Of a DNA stretch of 64,000 bases, positions 63,474-64,000 are shown one piece after another (position 1 is the first letter of the stretch; each line of letters begins with the position of its first letter). Below the pieces are notes generated by a model, which saw only the letters and a list, made by a program, of their open reading frames with translations, had not been told where the DNA came from and searched no databases. This stretch comes from Roseiarcus sp963806935 (GTDB lineage Bacteria; Pseudomonadota; Alphaproteobacteria; Rhizobiales; Beijerinckiaceae): assembly GCA_963806935.1 (NCBI GenBank), contig CAWEAT010000003.1:105569-169568 (forward strand). Reading direction: 5' to 3'. Position numbers and translations under genes: made by a program.

Positions 63474-63936
63474 TGGCACAGGCAAGACGCATCTCGCCAC
63501 TGCGATCGGCGTCCAGGCCATCGAGCATCATCGCAAGCGCGTCCGGTTCTTCTCAACCGTCGAACTCGTCAACGCTCTCGAACAGGAGAAGCTTCAGGGA
63601 AAGCCGGGACAAATCGCGGCGCGACTTGCCCACTCCGATCTCGTCATCCTCGACGAGCTGGGCTACTTGCCGTTCAGCGCCTCCGGCGGAGCGTTGCTCT
63701 TCCATCTGCTGAGCAAGCTCTACGAGCGCGCCAGCGTCATCATCACGACCAATCTCAGCTTTGGCGAGTGGGCCACCGTGTTCGGTGACCCGAAGATGAC
63801 GACCGCGTTGCTCGACCGCCTCACTCATCGCTGCCACATCCTCGAAACCGGAAACGACAGCTTCCGCTTCAAGAACAGCTCCGCGAAAGCCGCCAAACCC
63901 GCAAAGGAGAAACCTCGAAACTTGACGAACGCCTGA
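63474..63936 (+). pseudogene. istB: IstB, 3' fragment
   Basis: Continues Walker A as GTGKTHLATAIGVQAIEHHR, then VRFFSTVELVNALEQEKLQG, Walker B DLVILDELGYLPFSASGGAL, IITTNLSFGEWATVFGDPKM and TALLDRLTHRCHILETGNDS, and ends at 63936. These are all the C-terminal IstB motifs; only the reading start is lost by the insertion. Confidence 0.93.
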
Positions 63937-63957
63937 TCCCGAAACCATCATCAAGCC

Positions 63958-64000
63958 GGGTCAGTTCTCAATGGAAATCCCGGGTCAAATCTCAGCGGAA
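63958..64000. repeat. right IS21 terminal repeats (inverted), cut by window end
   Basis: GGGTCAGTTCTCAATGGAAA and GGGTCAAATCTCAGCGGAA, inverse complements of the left motifs. About seven bases of the terminus (expected ...AACA end) are outside the window. Confidence 0.85.

Larger units (their letters stand above)
58918..64000 (+). mobile_element. IS21-family insertion sequence, itself interrupted; right end just beyond the window
   Basis: The left terminus begins TGTTGATTTCCACTGAGAAC and holds two copies of the motif TTTCCACTGAGAACTGACCC (58924 and 58957). The right terminus holds two inverted copies (63958-63977 and 63982-64000), and the last few bases lie outside the window. Between them are istA and istB, overlapping by 11 bases. 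The multiple inverted terminal repeats and istAB are the IS21 hallmark. A 2,591-base element sits inside istB, so this copy cannot make intact IstB. Confidence 0.93.

Overview
The window looks like a GC-rich chromosomal segment of an alphaproteobacterium, most likely order Hyphomicrobiales (Rhizobiales). The evidence is the gene content and order: divergent miaA/serB, ffh-rpsP-rimM...trmD, ptsP upstream of prfA, ureEFG next to a bacterial type A RNase P RNA, and the dispersed hairpin repeats. The genus cannot be settled by reading alone. About ten conserved genes carry a single-base reading-frame break, including the normally essential ligA, ffh and serB. This is best explained by residual indels in the assembly, so these genes are annotated as one gene each with the break position given.

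Layout. 1-10.8 kb: malate synthase (cut by the window start), small proteins, a RimK-like ATP-grasp protein with a GNAT, ligA, a hydrolase, miaA/serB and an ASCH protein. 11-14.2 kb: TetR regulator, urease accessory genes ureG-ureF-ureE and rnpB. 14.4-18.9 kb: two tandem glycine-zipper lipoproteins, a peptidoglycan amidase, a sulfotransferase-like P-loop protein and two small unknown genes. 19.2-24 kb: ffh, rpsP, rimM, a lone Rieske gene (petA), a ParDE-like toxin-antitoxin pair and trmD. 24.07-26.2 kb: a lower-GC gene for a P-loop ATPase fused to a class III nucleotide cyclase-like domain; this is the most interesting single gene. 26.2-28.1 kb: a three-subunit cobalt-type thiocyanate hydrolase/nitrile hydratase operon with its activator. 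28.5-31.2 kb: hydroxyacyl-CoA dehydrogenase and etfAB. 31.5-36.7 kb: a peptide/nickel-type ABC importer. 36.9-40.9 kb: ptsP, prfA, nadD. 41-50.6 kb: dehydrogenase, TPR lipoprotein, extensin-like peptidase, DUF1007/NicO metal transport pair, PEBP protein, FAD monooxygenase overlapping a periplasmic trehalase. 51-56.5 kb: aldo/keto reductase, a DUF4160/DUF2442-HTH pair with a palindromic upstream site, GMC oxidoreductase, MetE-like protein, SDR.

From a tRNA-Thr(CGT) at 56.72 kb to the end, the window becomes accessory: small lower-GC genes of unknown function, an excisionase-like HTH gene, and an IS21-family element. The istB gene of this IS is split exactly inside its Walker A motif by a 2.59-kb element that encodes a large serine recombinase. 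Removing that element restores a perfect 264-residue IstB, and joining the element's own ends gives a short palindrome centred on CC, as expected for a serine-integrase attachment site.

A metal theme recurs: UreE with a His-rich tail, a His-rich cobalt hydrolase subunit, and a NicO-type nickel/cobalt transporter, although the urease structural genes are not in this window.
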